A stretch of 64,000 bases of DNA from Bartonella vinsonii subsp. berkhoffii ATCC 51672 (GCF_902825225.1 NZ_CADEAK010000007.1:1-64000), one strand, 5' to 3'. Positions 50,779 to 62,109 are shown, counted from the first letter of the stretch. Numbers and translations: made by a program. Notes: generated from the sequence alone by a model not told the origin.

Positions 50779-53251
50779 AGCGTGTGATAAAACAATTTCC
50801 CCCAGAGCTTTTGATGTCTTCACAGAGGCTTACAGCGTCATTCCGATTTTGCGTCTGTATACGAACACGATAATAGGTTCCTTTACCTGGTATGAGTGCA
50901 GATTGAATATTTAAAGGACGAGTGCCAATAAGGAATCCAAATCTAGACTTTATGTTTTTCAAAGAATCTTTGGCTAGCGCATGGGTTGGTTGGGATGCAA
51001 GCTGTACGTAATAACTTTCTGTATTTTGTGTGACTATTCGGTTTGGTGAAGTGGTGCGAGAATCAGCATGCCGTTGTCTTTCTGAATTTCTTTCTGCATA
51101 TGAAGGAACAGGTATAACTTTTTCTTCAATCTTAGAGGGAGAAGTGCTTTCAGCTATTATTTTATCAATAGCACTCGTGAAATTATGTTCTGTTTCTTTA
51201 TTATTATTTATATCGGAATCCTGAGAAGAAACAGGCGAAAAATCTTGAGATTGATCTGTAGTGGTTTGATCAGTTGTTTCTTCGGGCTCGTCAGTAGCTT
51301 TTCTCTCTGTTTCACGCATTGGTGCCAGTACAACTGTGCCATCTTGGTTTACAATAACAGTTTGCACTTCTCGTGTTGGAATGGTGTGATTGATAGCTTC
51401 TGTTACTGCATCTTCAACATCAGATTCATGAAGTGAAGAGGATGAAAAACTTGTAGTTTCTTGTTGGTTTAATTCTGTTAAGTCTTCAGGTTGTTCAGAA
51501 TTATCAATAAGCGATTGCTGTGTATTTTCTTGTTTTTCATTTTGTTCAGTTGTTTGTTTATAAATATCTAAATTATGTGCAACGTCATTCTTTGTTTCTG
51601 TTGTTTCTTGTTTAAATTTGAAAGGTGTATTGTCAGCGTGGATAATGGGCACATTTCCATTTTTTTGTGATGGCATAAAGAAATGAGAATAACTGAAGAA
51701 ACCCATTGTTACTAAGATGAGAAGAACAATAGTTTTAGTAAGCGTTTTACCAACAATAGAACTTTTTATGGAAGGGGAAGGTGATGCATGCGTGGGGATT
51801 TCATCTATACCTTTGTATAATGCATTCTCTGTAGAAAAGGAGGAGTTGTATCCTATATTGTTGGTAGGAGCATAGTTGGCATTTTGATCTTGTGAATTTG
51901 TATATGCATCTTCTTTTGGAATATCCATGGTTTGATGAAAGATTTCATTGAAGACTTCACTTTGCTGTTGTTGTCGCGAAAAATTTTCTGCTGAAACATT
52001 TCCTACATTGAATATATCAGCAAATTCTTCTTTTAAATCATCAGTCGGTACATCATATTCTGGGGCTTCATACGGGACTTCAGGAACCATAATGGGCCCA
52101 GTTTTTTCTACGATTTCCTCTGCAAATTTATAAGTATCAACATTTGGAGGAGGAGTATCCCTGTGCGTATAGTTATGAGCAAAAAAGCTTTCTCTTTGTT
52201 GTGTGCTAAGAGGTTCTGATGAGGGGTGCATATCATTTAAATTATTTTGATACGACACTTCTTTATTATTTTGCTTGGAGTTATTTTCAGCGCTGTTGAT
52301 ATATTGGTTTTGAGCGTCACGATATTCTGGAGTTGTTCCAGTATAAGCTTCTTGTTTTGCGGATTCCTTTTCATAAAACTGTGGATAATCGGCAGTATAA
52401 TGCTCCTGTGAAAAGCCTTCTAAATAAGACTGTTTGTCCATTTGTGTTGAATTGAAAGATGACGGAAAGCCACTTATTGTTTCATTTTTTGCAATATCTT
52501 TTTTCTCTGGAATAAGGTCAGAAGATGAGGAAAATACGTTCGTATCCATAGAGGAGGAGACATTATTGTAATATTCTGTAGGCCAATCCTCTTGATCCGC
52601 TGAAACTTTATATGGGTGGTTTATGGGAGTGTCGTGAAAGCTTTGATTGTCATCATAATTTTGCTTTATAGGAGTATTTCTTTGTTGCGAGATTGTTTGT
52701 GGAAAAGGGCTAGTTTTTTCAATGGGTTCTGGTGTGATTTCTCTATTATCGTGTTTATCCATTTCATCGAAAAAGAAATTTTCTGATTGTGCGTTAAAAT
52801 GACTTTTTTCAAAAAAAGGATTAGCACTGATGGGGGGAGTTTTCTTTTGAGATGATTGATTCTTTGGGATAGGTAATGGAGAAAGTTCATCTAAAATTTG
52901 CTCTTCATCATGATTCAGAGCTGAAGAGTGTGGCTCTTCAGACGAAAAGTTGTTTTGTTCTGATTTGTTGAAAAAAGGTGTCGGTCCAGCATTTGATGTT
53001 GGTTCATTTGGCAAGTCATTTGTTAAATTATTTTCAAACTCTGCTTCTAGAAAGGACAAATCAAAGTCATCTTCATAGGATGAAGCTTTAGGAGCGTGAG
53101 GTATCGATTGATCAGTCTGTAAAGAAGATTGATCATTTTGATGTCCGCTTTGTTTATTCGGATTAAAAATGCGCGTAAGCCTCTCTAAAGGATCCTTGTG
53201 TTCATGATCTTGTTTTATTTCGTGCGAATTTTTGCGATCGTTATCGCTCAT
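50777..53251 (-). CDS. SPOR-domain envelope protein with long disordered cytoplasmic region
   Basis: Protein of 824 residues. Residues 1 to about 500 are hydrophilic and rich in Asn, Gln, Ser, Glu and Asp with no predictable fold. A single membrane helix follows (TIVLLILVTMGFFSYSHFF, about 505-523). Another acidic linker with TEQNEKQENTQQ-like sequence leads to a C-terminal SPOR domain, about 745-824 (YYVQLASQPTHALAKDSLKN to GNCFITR). SPOR domains bind septal peptidoglycan lacking stem peptides. ATG 53251 (MSDNDRKNSHE) is chosen over 53299, which lacks a ribosome binding site. Located after argS, as in Rhizobiales. Confidence 0.88.
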   Translation of the reverse strand: MSDNDRKNSHEIKQDHEHKDPLERLTRIFNPNKQSGHQNDQSSLQTDQSIPHAPKASSYEDDFDLSFLEAEFENNLTNDLPNEPTSNAGPTPFFNKSEQNNFSSEEPHSSALNHDEEQILDELSPLPIPKNQSSQKKTPPISANPFFEKSHFNAQSENFFFDEMDKHDNREITPEPIEKTSPFPQTISQQRNTPIKQNYDDNQSFHDTPINHPYKVSADQEDWPTEYYNNVSSSMDTNVFSSSSDLIPEKKDIAKNETISGFPSSFNSTQMDKQSYLEGFSQEHYTADYPQFYEKESAKQEAYTGTTPEYRDAQNQYINSAENNSKQNNKEVSYQNNLNDMHPSSEPLSTQQRESFFAHNYTHRDTPPPNVDTYKFAEEIVEKTGPIMVPEVPYEAPEYDVPTDDLKEEFADIFNVGNVSAENFSRQQQQSEVFNEIFHQTMDIPKEDAYTNSQDQNANYAPTNNIGYNSSFSTENALYKGIDEIPTHASPSPSIKSSIVGKTLTKTIVLLILVTMGFFSYSHFFMPSQKNGNVPIIHADNTPFKFKQETTETKNDVAHNLDIYKQTTEQNEKQENTQQSLIDNSEQPEDLTELNQQETTSFSSSSLHESDVEDAVTEAINHTIPTREVQTVIVNQDGTVVLAPMRETERKATDEPEETTDQTTTDQSQDFSPVSSQDSDINNNKETEHNFTSAIDKIIAESTSPSKIEEKVIPVPSYAERNSERQRHADSRTTSPNRIVTQNTESYYVQLASQPTHALAKDSLKNIKSRFGFLIGTRPLNIQSALIPGKGTYYRVRIQTQNRNDAVSLCEDIKSSGGNCFITR

Positions 53252-53401
53252 AGCTTTTCTCACATGATGATTTGCATCTGCATGCAATAAATGGTTCATT
53301 TAAATTTGTTGTATTTTAAAATTACAAACTTCCCCCTTTTGCGACAAGGATATATGAAAAATATCAACAAACTACCCATTTTATGTATTTATAGAACTTT
53401 T

Positions 53402-55159
53402 TCAACGCATTTCTGTTGGTGCTTCGACTCCTACAATTGTAAGCCCTGATGATAAAATATTCATGATAGCTTGTATCAAGCCCAATCTGGCAAGTGTGAG
53501 GTCTTTATCATCAGGCTGGATGAAACGTAAAGCAAGATTACCGCTCCCTTTATTCCAATGAGCATGAAAGCTGGAAGCAAGGTCATAGAGATAAAATGCT
53601 AATCGATGTGGCTCTTTATGAATTACGGCTTGTTCAATGATACGTGGGTATTCACAAAGTTTGCGTATGAGGGATATTTCATTATCGTCTATTAATCGGT
53701 TGAGGTATGCAATCATTATATCATTTGAAAGATTTTCAATATGCAGGGCTTCTTGTGCTTGACGAAAAACAGAGTGACAACGTGCATTTGCATATTGTAC
53801 GTAAAAGATGGGGTTATCTTTTGATTGCTCTGTTACTTTGGCAAAATCGAAATCAAGTGGTGCTTCGCACTTGCGGTATAGCATCATAAAACGCACTGGA
53901 TCACGGCCAACTTCCTCTACAACATCCCGTAGAGTCACAAATGATCCTGCTCTTTTCGACATGCGCACAGGTTGTCCGTTGCGAAAGAGCTTTACAAGTT
54001 GACATAAGAAAACACTCAATTTGGCTTTATCACCAGAAATTGCTTTTGCCATGGCTTCTAAACGTTTTACATAACCAGCATGATCAGCACCTAGAATATA
54101 AATCATTTCATCAAAATGACGATTAAATTTATCGCGAAAATAAGCAACATCCGCCGCAAAATAAGTATAAGAACCGTCAGATTTAACTAAAACACGGTCT
54201 TGATCATCTCCAACATCCGTTGAGCGGAACAAAGTTTGTTCGGTTGCTTCCCAGTCTTCTGTATTTTGCCCTTTTGGCGGTGGGAGCTTTCCTTTGTAGA
54301 TATAACCACTTAAAGTGAGATCATTAATTGTATTACGAATAGCGCGCGCATTATCTGCATAAAGCATCCGCTCAGAGAAAAAGACATCATGATAAATATT
54401 AAGAGCTGCCAAATCTTTTCGAATCATTGTCATCATGGCATGAATTGCACGCTCTTTCACGATAGATAAAACTTCATCTTTATCCATAGTGAGTAATTGG
54501 TCACCAAATTCTTGAACAAGCGCTTGACCCAATGGTATTAGGTATTCCCCTGGATATAGCCCTTCTGGAATTGCATGAATTTTTTGGCAGAGAGCTTCAC
54601 GGTAGCGTAACAATACGGAGTGGGCAAGCACTTCGATTTGTTTTCCAGCATCATTAATGTAGTATTCTTTCGTAATATTATATCCGACGAATTGCAACAA
54701 ATTACAGAGAACATCTCCAACAACAGCTCCTCGGCAATGTCCTACATGCATTGGTCCTGTTGGATTTGCTGATACATACTCAACATTGATACGCTTTCCT
54801 TGTCCCATTGGAATACGACCGTAAGAGGTGCCTAATTCAAGAATGGATTTTATAGCATTTTGCCAAAATCGTTTTGTAAGTGTGATGTTGATAAATCCAG
54901 GTCCGGCAACATGAATACAGTCTATAGAGGGCTCATCTTTGAGAAGTTCTATGATCTTCTCTGCAAGCTCACGTGGATTAAGGCCTATAGACTTTGCAAG
55001 TACCATAGCCGCGTTGGTTGATAAATGGCCATGTGAAGAATCACGGGGGGGATCTACAGTAATTTTTGATAAATCTAGATCTTCTCCATTCTTCCCTTTT
55101 ATATCAGATAATTCGAGTATTTTTTTAATTTTTTTCTCGAAGTTTTTAAAGACATTCAT
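53402..55159 (-). CDS. argS: Arginine--tRNA ligase
   Basis: ArgRS of 585 residues, class I. The HIGH-like motif is HVGH at 138-141 ([15 protein letters not shown]). The KMSKS-equivalent is RMSKRAGSF. The N-terminal Add1 domain and C-terminal anticodon-binding DALR domain (ending [16 protein letters not shown]) are complete. ATG at 55159 ([10 protein letters not shown]) is preferred over a TTG two codons upstream. Between dgt and the SPOR gene, a conserved Rhizobiales run. Confidence 0.97.
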   Translation of the reverse strand: MNVFKNFEKKIKKILELSDIKGKNGEDLDLSKITVDPPRDSSHGHLSTNAAMVLAKSIGLNPRELAEKIIELLKDEPSIDCIHVAGPGFINITLTKRFWQNAIKSILELGTSYGRIPMGQGKRINVEYVSANPTGPMHVGHCRGAVVGDVLCNLLQFVGYNITKEYYINDAGKQIEVLAHSVLLRYREALCQKIHAIPEGLYPGEYLIPLGQALVQEFGDQLLTMDKDEVLSIVKERAIHAMMTMIRKDLAALNIYHDVFFSERMLYADNARAIRNTINDLTLSGYIYKGKLPPPKGQNTEDWEATEQTLFRSTDVGDDQDRVLVKSDGSYTYFAADVAYFRDKFNRHFDEMIYILGADHAGYVKRLEAMAKAISGDKAKLSVFLCQLVKLFRNGQPVRMSKRAGSFVTLRDVVEEVGRDPVRFMMLYRKCEAPLDFDFAKVTEQSKDNPIFYVQYANARCHSVFRQAQEALHIENLSNDIMIAYLNRLIDDNEISLIRKLCEYPRIIEQAVIHKEPHRLAFYLYDLASSFHAHWNKGSGNLALRFIQPDDKDLTLARLGLIQAIMNILSSGLTIVGVEAPTEMR

Positions 55160-55189
55160 ATTCAATTTCCATTATGTATTCAAAAGCAA

Positions 55190-56392
55190 TTAAACGAAAT
55201 TATCTGCATGGTCAAATAAACGGTGATATTCACGTAGAGCATAGTGATCAGTCATACCTGACAAAAAATCAGCAATGAGACGTGCTAACTCGTGATTTGT
55301 TAGGTGCGTTGTTTTGCTGTACCAACTTTCAGGCATGACTTCTGGTTTCTGATGATAACAGTCGAATAATTTTTGTACAATGCATTTTGCTGCATTACGA
55401 CGATTGAGAACTTGTTCATGGTAATAAAGATTTTCAAAGAGAAAATCTTTTAGTTCTTTTTCGTAGACTGCCATTGCAGGAGAAAAGCTCACAATGGTTT
55501 GTTTTGCTTGGTGAATATCGTTTATGCTTGTTGGTGCAATGTGTACTAAATTTTTTTGTGATTGCTTAATAACATCCTCAACCATGATTGTTATCTGTTT
55601 GCGTACGAGTTCGTAGCCGCGCCGAGTTTGATCAAGTTGTGGATATTCTTTTTTTATATCTTCTAATAATGCTGCGGTGAGTGAAACTTGTTCGAATTGA
55701 TCAATTGCTAAAAATTGTGAACGTAAACCATCATCAATATCATGCGCATTATAAGCGATATCATCAGAAATAGCCGCGCATTGTGCTTCTAGTCCAGCGA
55801 AGCAATCGAGTTCAAGATCTTGCTTTGCATTGTATTGTAGAATATCGATCGGGACCTCTTTTTTGTTCGCATAAGGACCGAAAAGAGGACCGTTATGTTT
55901 CACAAGTCCTTCGAGTGTTTCCCAAGTAAGGTTAAGCCCATCAAAATTTGCATAGCGTTGTTCTAGCTTCGTGACGATGCGTAATGCTTGTGCATTATGG
56001 TCAAAACCACCATAATGTGCCATTGCTTCATTAAGGGCATCTTCTCCCGCATGGCCGAAAGGTGTGTGCCCAAAGTCATGAACAAGGGCAATGGCTTCAG
56101 CAAGATCTTCATCAAGATAGAGCGCACGGGCTAATGTGCGTGCAATTTGAGAAACTTCTATTGAATGCGTCAGTCGTGTACGATAATGATCACTCTCATC
56201 AGCAATAAAGACTTGTGTTTTATGTTTGAGGCGTCGAAATGCATTAGAATGAATAATACGGTCTCTATCTCGTTGAAAAGGTGATCGTATAGGACTCATC
56301 GTTTCATGGAATAATCTACCACGGCTTGTTTGTGGATTGGCACTATAGGGCGCTCGAGCGTGGTAATTAAAATTAATATCGTTTATGTCCAT
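55190..56392 (-). CDS. dgt: Deoxyguanosine triphosphate triphosphohydrolase-like protein
   Basis: HD-domain dNTPase of 400 residues, predicted to release triphosphate from dNTPs. Metal ligands are His76 (LTHSIEVSQ), the His105-Asp106 pair in [15 protein letters not shown], and the later [18 protein letters not shown]. The N-terminal [20 protein letters not shown] motif is typical of the dgt type 2 subfamily. Thirty bp upstream of argS. Substrate preference in this subfamily is uncertain. Confidence 0.92.
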   Translation of the reverse strand: MDINDINFNYHARAPYSANPQTSRGRLFHETMSPIRSPFQRDRDRIIHSNAFRRLKHKTQVFIADESDHYRTRLTHSIEVSQIARTLARALYLDEDLAEAIALVHDFGHTPFGHAGEDALNEAMAHYGGFDHNAQALRIVTKLEQRYANFDGLNLTWETLEGLVKHNGPLFGPYANKKEVPIDILQYNAKQDLELDCFAGLEAQCAAISDDIAYNAHDIDDGLRSQFLAIDQFEQVSLTAALLEDIKKEYPQLDQTRRGYELVRKQITIMVEDVIKQSQKNLVHIAPTSINDIHQAKQTIVSFSPAMAVYEKELKDFLFENLYYHEQVLNRRNAAKCIVQKLFDCYHQKPEVMPESWYSKTTHLTNHELARLIADFLSGMTDHYALREYHRLFDHADNFV

Positions 56393-56502
56393 TGCAAGCT
56401 GTCCATTCTCATCCTAAATTGAGAGAGGCTTATAGTTTATTTAATAAACTTCTCTTTTGCTGGGATACTCTTTCTTGATAGTTTAATGCAAGGATATATA
56501 AA

Positions 56503-56826
56503 ATGGGTGTGAATATTTCAGATGTTGCGGCTAAGCGGATTGCTCAGATACTTTTGAGTGAACCTGATAAAATAGGGTTACGTATTTCCGTTGAAGGCGG
56601 TGGGTGTTCTGGTTTTTCTTATAAATATAGTTTGGTTTCTGAAATGAGTGAAGATGACCTCGTTTTAAAAAAAGATGGGGCAATTGTCCTTATTGATTCA
56701 CTATCGCTTCCCTTCATGGTAGGAGCTGAAATTGATTTTGTTGATGATCTTATGGGACAGTCTTTTCAAATTCATAATCCTAATGCCGTTTCATCGTGTG
56801 GTTGCGGTGTGAGTTTTTCAATTTAG
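56503..56826 (+). CDS. erpA: A-type iron-sulphur carrier (ErpA/IscA family)
   Basis: A-type carrier of 107 residues that hands Fe-S clusters to target proteins. The three conserved cysteines are Cys35 (EGGGCSGFSY), Cys99 and Cys101 (SSCGCGVSFSI). Divergent from dgt, as in Rhizobiales, where it is usually annotated erpA. IscA versus ErpA cannot be separated by sequence alone here. xthA, the usual next gene in relatives, is absent. Confidence 0.92.
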   Translation: MGVNISDVAAKRIAQILLSEPDKIGLRISVEGGGCSGFSYKYSLVSEMSEDDLVLKKDGAIVLIDSLSLPFMVGAEIDFVDDLMGQSFQIHNPNAVSSCGCGVSFSI

Positions 56827-56887
56827 AGTGACGGCTTTAGTGATATTGTTTCTTGAAAAAATGTTCACTTTGGTCAACAATGTGAAA

Positions 56888-57868
56888 ATGGGTATTCTTA
56901 CAAAAATATTGCGCCGGTGGTTGTGGTTATGTGTGGCGCTTACTTTATTGATTTGGAATCATTGTGTCTTTTCTGAAGAAGGGAGAGAGCAGGATTATCA
57001 CCAAAAAAATTTCACAAGTTTTCCTTCATACTCTCAAGATTTGGAAAAAGATTCTGAAAAAGAAAATTTGATTTCTAAACCCCAACTTATTTTGCATGCT
57101 CGGTTAACAAACAGCAATGAAAATATTACGAAAGGGCTTATATGGCGGGTTTATATACCTATCCTAGGAATTGATAATAAATTACCATTGGCTGAAATTT
57201 ATGAGGGAGGAAGCGCACGTTTTGATTTAGATCCAGGAAGTTATCTTGTACATGTCTCATTTGGTCATGTGAGTGCGATGCACCATATAACTTTAGAAAG
57301 TGGGCAGAAACTTGTTAAAAAATTTAATCTTAATGCTGGTGGTGTTATTTTAAATGCTACACTGCTAAACGGTATGATCAATGAAAAGGAATTGCGTTTT
57401 ACTATCTATGAAGATGAAAAAGAAAACGATGATACCGGTGTGATTTTATCCAATATTAAACCTCAGTCAATTGTGCGTTTGAAAGCTGGCAACTATCATG
57501 TTGCGTCTCATTATGGATCCATTAATGCTATTGTTCGTTCCGATATCCAAGTAGATGCAGGTAAAATTACTGAGGTAACTCTTGAACATCAGGCAGCTCA
57601 GATTGTCTTAAAGTTGGTCCGGCAAGAAGGAGGAGAAGCACTAGCAGATACAAGTTGGTCTCTTACCAATGATTCTGGTGATATCATTTATGAAACAGTT
57701 GGCGCCTATGCTTCACTTGTGTTAGCTGAGGGAGAGTATATTGCGATCGCTAAAAATAAAGATAAAATTTATCAAAAAATTTTTTCAGTTGTTTCTGGCC
57801 ATGATGAAGATATAAGTGTGATTGCAGATACACAAAATATGCAACAAATTGATGAAGAAATGGATTGA
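56888..57868 (+). CDS. Exported protein with three beta-repeat units, uncharacterised
   Basis: No named family recognised; about 326 residues from ATG 56888. Earlier in-frame starts (ATG 56861, GTG 56828) are possible. A signal peptide is clear (RRWLWLCVALTLLIWNHCVF). The rest shows three repeats of about 60-75 residues with the pattern hydrophobic-L-x-x-G-x-Y-x-V: ARFDLDPGSYLVHVSFGHVS, VRLKAGNYHVASHYGSINA and ASLVLAEGEYIAIAKNKDK, each followed by an I-x-V-x-x-G strand. They look like transthyretin/carboxypeptidase-regulatory-type sandwich domains. It lies 46 bp before ccdA, suggesting an envelope role. Confidence 0.8.
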   Translation: MGILTKILRRWLWLCVALTLLIWNHCVFSEEGREQDYHQKNFTSFPSYSQDLEKDSEKENLISKPQLILHARLTNSNENITKGLIWRVYIPILGIDNKLPLAEIYEGGSARFDLDPGSYLVHVSFGHVSAMHHITLESGQKLVKKFNLNAGGVILNATLLNGMINEKELRFTIYEDEKENDDTGVILSNIKPQSIVRLKAGNYHVASHYGSINAIVRSDIQVDAGKITEVTLEHQAAQIVLKLVRQEGGEALADTSWSLTNDSGDIIYETVGAYASLVLAEGEYIAIAKNKDKIYQKIFSVVSGHDEDISVIADTQNMQQIDEEMD

Positions 57869-57914
57869 TGCTTATGAAGCGGCATAAATCATCATTAAAA
57901 GTGGATAGAGTGTT

Positions 57915-58703
57915 TTGGTTGTAGAAATTTCAACAGTTAGTGTGTTTTTTGCTGGTGCTTTATCTTTTTTATCACCGTGTGTTTTGCCTTTAGTCCCTCC
58001 TTATTTGTGTTATATGGCAGGTATTGGTATTGATGATTTGCGTTCCCAAAAGCATGAGGGAAAAGTATTTATACGGCGAGGGCTGTTATCTTCTATTCTT
58101 GCTTTTGTGTTGGGTTTTACAACCGTTTTTGTTGCTTTAGGTGCGAGTGCAAGTACAGTTGGCAAGTTCATCGGTTATTATCGTGATTGGTTTGCAATTG
58201 CTGCTGGAATTACCATTATTATTTTTGGTTTAAATTTTCTGGGTCTTTTCAAAATTGCTTTTTTATTTCGTGAAGCGCGGTTTCAAACTCATAAAGTGCC
58301 TACTGGTCCTTTAGGAGCCTATGTTATTGGTTTAACTTTTGCATTTGGTTGGACACCTTGTATTGGTCCAATTTTAGGACCTGTTATAACGCTTGCGGGA
58401 ACAAAAGAAACTGTAGGTGAGGGAGCACTCCTTTTAGGGATTTATGCGCTGGGTCTTGGTGTGCCTTTTGTGTTAGCAGCTTTATTTTCAAGTAATTTTA
58501 TGAGATTTTTAGGTGCTTTTCGTATTCATTTAGGAAAAGTTGAAAAAATGATTGGTATTTTTTTGATCATTACAGGTATTTTATTTTTAACAGGCTCTAT
58601 GCAGAATCTTTCCTTTTGGCTTTTGGAAAAATATCCTTTGTTGAGTGATATTGAAGCGATTCGTTGGCATGATATTGTCAGTTTTTTTGGATTTTCTCGT
58701 TAG
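57915..58703 (+). CDS. ccdA: Cytochrome c biogenesis protein CcdA
   Basis: CcdA of 262 residues, a six-helix membrane protein that passes electrons from thioredoxin to periplasmic thiol proteins for haem c attachment. The two redox cysteines are Cys22 ([12 protein letters not shown]) and Cys149 ([12 protein letters not shown]), each in its helix. The start appears to be TTG at 57915, since the conserved N-terminus begins before any ATG; AGAG lies 6 nt upstream. Followed 14 bp later by glmU. Confidence 0.93.
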   Translation: MVVEISTVSVFFAGALSFLSPCVLPLVPPYLCYMAGIGIDDLRSQKHEGKVFIRRGLLSSILAFVLGFTTVFVALGASASTVGKFIGYYRDWFAIAAGITIIIFGLNFLGLFKIAFLFREARFQTHKVPTGPLGAYVIGLTFAFGWTPCIGPILGPVITLAGTKETVGEGALLLGIYALGLGVPFVLAALFSSNFMRFLGAFRIHLGKVEKMIGIFLIITGILFLTGSMQNLSFWLLEKYPLLSDIEAIRWHDIVSFFGFSR

Positions 58704-58717
58704 TTTTATGTGTTTTT

Positions 58718-60067
58718 ATGGTTAGAAATTGTCTTTCTATTGTTCTTGCAGCAGGTGAGGGGACGCGTATGAAGTCGTCTCTTCCTAAAGTATTGCATAA
58801 AATTGCTGGATTACCTCTTATATGCCATGTTCTCAAACAAATAGAATTGGCAGGCATTTCACGATTAGCAGTTGTTGTAGGGCTTGGTGCTGAAGATGTC
58901 ACTGAAATTGTTCAATCATTTGTAAAAAATGCAATGATTTTTGAACAAAAAGAACGTTTAGGAACGGCTCATGCGGCTCTTTGCGCTCGTCCAGTTTTGC
59001 AAAAAGGGGCGGATGATGTTCTTATTGTTTTTGGTGACACGCCTTTGGTTGAGCAAGATTCATTGCTAAAAATTCGTGCGCAGCTTGCTGAGGGAGCTGA
59101 TGTTGTTGTTGCTGGTTTTTATGCTTCAGATCCAACAGGTTATGGGCGTCTTCTTGAGAAAAATAGTAAAGTTATCGCGATTGTAGAAGAAAAAGATGCA
59201 AGTGATGAAGAGAGAAAAATTTCTTTTTGTAATGGTGGAATAATGGCCATTAATGGCAAGCATGCACTTTCTCTTTTAGAGAAGGTTGATAATCATAATT
59301 TGAAGCAAGAATATTATTTAACGGATATTGTTTCTATTGCGGCACGTGAAGGATTAGATGTTCGAGTTGTTGAAGTACCTTTTGACAATTTTATAGGAAT
59401 TAATAACTGTTTGGAGCTTTCTGATGCTGATGCTGTGTGGCAAAAGCGCAAAGCACACGCTCTCATGTTGTCTGGTGTTACGATCCTTAAACCAGAAACT
59501 GTTTATTTTTCTTATGATACAGAAATTGAACCAGATGTCGTCATCGAGCCAAATGTTTATTTTGGGCTAGGAGTAAAAGTACATTCTGGTTCTGTTATTC
59601 ATGCATTTAGTTATTTAACAGGAGCGGTGGTTGGTGCGAATGCAAGGATTGGTCCTTACGCACGTTTGCGTCCTGGAACAGAGTTAGCACGATCTGTGAA
59701 GGTTGGAAACTTTTGTGAAATTAAACAAGCAAAAGTAGGAGAGGCTACTAAAATTAATCATTTAAGTTATATCGGTAATGCAGAAATTGGTGCAGCGAGC
59801 AATATTGGAGCTGGTACGATTACGTGCAATTATGATGGATTTCATAAATATAAAACTGAGATTGGTGATAATGCTTTTATTGGTTCTAATTCAGCACTTA
59901 TTGCTCCCTTAATTATTGGAAAAAGTTCTTATATTGCTTCAGGAAGCGTTATCACTGAAAATGTACCTATAAACAGTATAGCTTTTGGGCGTGCACGACA
60001 GGTTATAAAAGAGGATTGTGCAGCAAGATTGCGTGCACGTTTGTCAGCAAAAAAACAGAAAAAGTGA
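58718..60067 (+). CDS. glmU: Bifunctional UDP-N-acetylglucosamine pyrophosphorylase / GlcN-1-P acetyltransferase
   Basis: GlmU of 449 residues, catalyses the last two steps to UDP-GlcNAc for peptidoglycan and lipid A. The N-terminal uridyltransferase has [19 protein letters not shown] (residues 10-28) and [12 protein letters not shown]. The C-terminal left-handed beta-helix acetyltransferase has [19 protein letters not shown] and [19 protein letters not shown]. Probably co-transcribed with glmS 171 bp later. Confidence 0.97.
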   Translation: MVRNCLSIVLAAGEGTRMKSSLPKVLHKIAGLPLICHVLKQIELAGISRLAVVVGLGAEDVTEIVQSFVKNAMIFEQKERLGTAHAALCARPVLQKGADDVLIVFGDTPLVEQDSLLKIRAQLAEGADVVVAGFYASDPTGYGRLLEKNSKVIAIVEEKDASDEERKISFCNGGIMAINGKHALSLLEKVDNHNLKQEYYLTDIVSIAAREGLDVRVVEVPFDNFIGINNCLELSDADAVWQKRKAHALMLSGVTILKPETVYFSYDTEIEPDVVIEPNVYFGLGVKVHSGSVIHAFSYLTGAVVGANARIGPYARLRPGTELARSVKVGNFCEIKQAKVGEATKINHLSYIGNAEIGAASNIGAGTITCNYDGFHKYKTEIGDNAFIGSNSALIAPLIIGKSSYIASGSVITENVPINSIAFGRARQVIKEDCAARLRARLSAKKQKK

Positions 60068-60238
60068 TCAGATTCAGTTTATTTTTTTACTTTATGATAA
60101 TCTCACAATTGGGAGACTTATTTTTAAGTATTGTTATGTTACATATTTGAGTTATGTGGTGATTTAAGGCTTTAAATAAAGGCTTATTGGATTGTTTTAT
60201 GGAATACTCTAAATTTAGGATGTGAGTTGGAGCTTTTA

Positions 60239-62062
60239 ATGTGCGGTATTATCGGAATTCTCGGCAATAAGTGTGTTACATCCTCTTTGGTTGATGGTTT
60301 GAGGCGTCTTGAATATAGAGGCTATGATTCATCTGGTATAGCGACAGTGCATAATGGACGCCTTTACCGTATGCGTGCTGAAGGAAAACTCTTTCACTTA
60401 GAAGAAAAGTTAAAAAAGACACCTCTAGAAGGAAATTTAGGAATTGGTCATACACGCTGGGCTACACATGGAGTTGCTGTGGAACGGAATGCGCATCCTC
60501 ATGTAACGGAACGACTTGCGATTGTTCATAACGGTATTATTGAAAATTTTGTAGAATTGCAAAAGGAACTCATTGAAGATGGTTATATCTTTGAAACAGA
60601 GACGGATACAGAGGTTATTGCCCATTTAATTACCCGTGCACTAAAAAATGGTCTTTCTCCGCAAGAAGCAATGCGCACAAGTTGGAAAAGGTTGAAAGGC
60701 GCCTTTGCTATTGCTGTTATTTTTCAAGGTGAAGATAACCTTATGATTGCTGTTCGTTCTGGTCCACCTTTGGTGATTGGTTATGGAAAAGATGAATTTT
60801 TTGTAGGATCGGATGCCATCGCTTTAGCTTCATTTACAGATCGTATTAGTTATATGGAAGATGGTGATTTGGCTGTTCTGACACGGGAAGCTGTAACAAT
60901 TTACGATGCCAATAACAAATTGGCAAAACGTCCTATTACAACATTATTTGAAGGAGCTTTATTGGTTTCTAAAGGGAATCATCGTCATTTCATGCACAAG
61001 GAAATGTTTGAACAACCTGAAGTGATTTCTCATAATTTAGCGCATTATCTTGATCTTGGAAATCATACGGTTCGCTCATTTGAGAATTTGATTGATTGGA
61101 AAAATATTAATCGAATATTTTTTGCAAGCTGTGGAACAGCTTATTATTCAACTTTAGTTGCACGTTATTGGTTTGAGAGTTTTGCTGCTTTAAGTGTTGA
61201 TAATGATGTGGCTTCTGAATTTCGTTATCGTGAACCTCCTATCACAGCTGATGTCTTGCCGATATTTGTTTCTCAATCTGGTGAAACAGCTGATACATTG
61301 GCATCTTTGCGTTATTGTCGTGAGAATGGTATGAAAACAGCAACAATTGTCAATGTTGAGCAATCGACAATGGCAAGAGAAGCTGATTTTATTCTCCCAA
61401 CATTAGCAGGTCCAGAAATTGGTGTTGCCTCAACAAAAGCTTTTACTTGTCAGTTGGCAACGCTTGCTGCAATGGCGCTTAGTGCTGCTAAGCAACGTGG
61501 GTTTATTGCAGAGAAAGCAGAACATCAATTTGTTCAACAATTGGCAGAAGTGCCGCGGATTTTAAACGAGGTTCTAAAGTTAGATGATAAGATTGAACAG
61601 ATTTGTCGTCATCTCGTAAGTGTAAAAAGTGTTCTTTATCTCGGACGGGGGACTTCTTACCCCATTGCTTTGGAGGGAGCACTTAAATTGAAAGAGCTTT
61701 CTTATATTCACGCTGAAGGTTATGCTGCAGGAGAGTTAAAACATGGGCCGATTGCACTGGTGGATGAGACAATTCCAGTGATTGTTGTAGCACCTTATGA
61801 TCGGTGGTTTGAAAAAACTTTTTTTAATATGCAAGAAGTGGCAGCACGCAATGGTCGTATTATTTTAATCACTAATAAAAAAGGGGCAGAAGCAGTTCAT
61901 TTTGATACCTTATCAACTGTTATTTTGCCCGATATTCCAGAATTTATTGCGCCCATTATTTATGCTTTACCCATTCAATTAATTGCCTATCATACAGCTG
62001 TTTTATTGGGAACAGACGTTGATCAGCCCCGTAACTTGGCAAAATCAGTCACTGTTGAGTAA
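60239..62062 (+). CDS. glmS: Glutamine--fructose-6-phosphate aminotransferase (isomerising)
   Basis: GlmS of 607 residues, makes glucosamine-6-phosphate. ATG 60239 exposes catalytic Cys2 (MCGIIGILGN); an ATG at 60227 would bury it, so it is excluded. The glutaminase domain has HTRWATHGV and TETDTEVIAHL. Two SIS isomerase domains follow (ASCGTAYYSTLVARYW, FVSQSGETADTLASLRY, EGALKLKELSYIHAEGYAAG), ending in DQPRNLAKSVTVE. No glmS ribozyme is present, as expected for a proteobacterium. Confidence 0.98.
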   Translation: MCGIIGILGNKCVTSSLVDGLRRLEYRGYDSSGIATVHNGRLYRMRAEGKLFHLEEKLKKTPLEGNLGIGHTRWATHGVAVERNAHPHVTERLAIVHNGIIENFVELQKELIEDGYIFETETDTEVIAHLITRALKNGLSPQEAMRTSWKRLKGAFAIAVIFQGEDNLMIAVRSGPPLVIGYGKDEFFVGSDAIALASFTDRISYMEDGDLAVLTREAVTIYDANNKLAKRPITTLFEGALLVSKGNHRHFMHKEMFEQPEVISHNLAHYLDLGNHTVRSFENLIDWKNINRIFFASCGTAYYSTLVARYWFESFAALSVDNDVASEFRYREPPITADVLPIFVSQSGETADTLASLRYCRENGMKTATIVNVEQSTMAREADFILPTLAGPEIGVASTKAFTCQLATLAAMALSAAKQRGFIAEKAEHQFVQQLAEVPRILNEVLKLDDKIEQICRHLVSVKSVLYLGRGTSYPIALEGALKLKELSYIHAEGYAAGELKHGPIALVDETIPVIVVAPYDRWFEKTFFNMQEVAARNGRIILITNKKGAEAVHFDTLSTVILPDIPEFIAPIIYALPIQLIAYHTAVLLGTDVDQPRNLAKSVTVE

Positions 62063-62109
62063 AATTTTTTGAGGGTTTTATTGAAAAATAATAAGAGATA
62101 AAAATTTAT

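Noticed and set aside
52380-52388. DnaA-box-like TGTGGATAA
   Set aside because: A single match inside the SPOR coding sequence, with no cluster or AT-rich unwinding region; not an origin.
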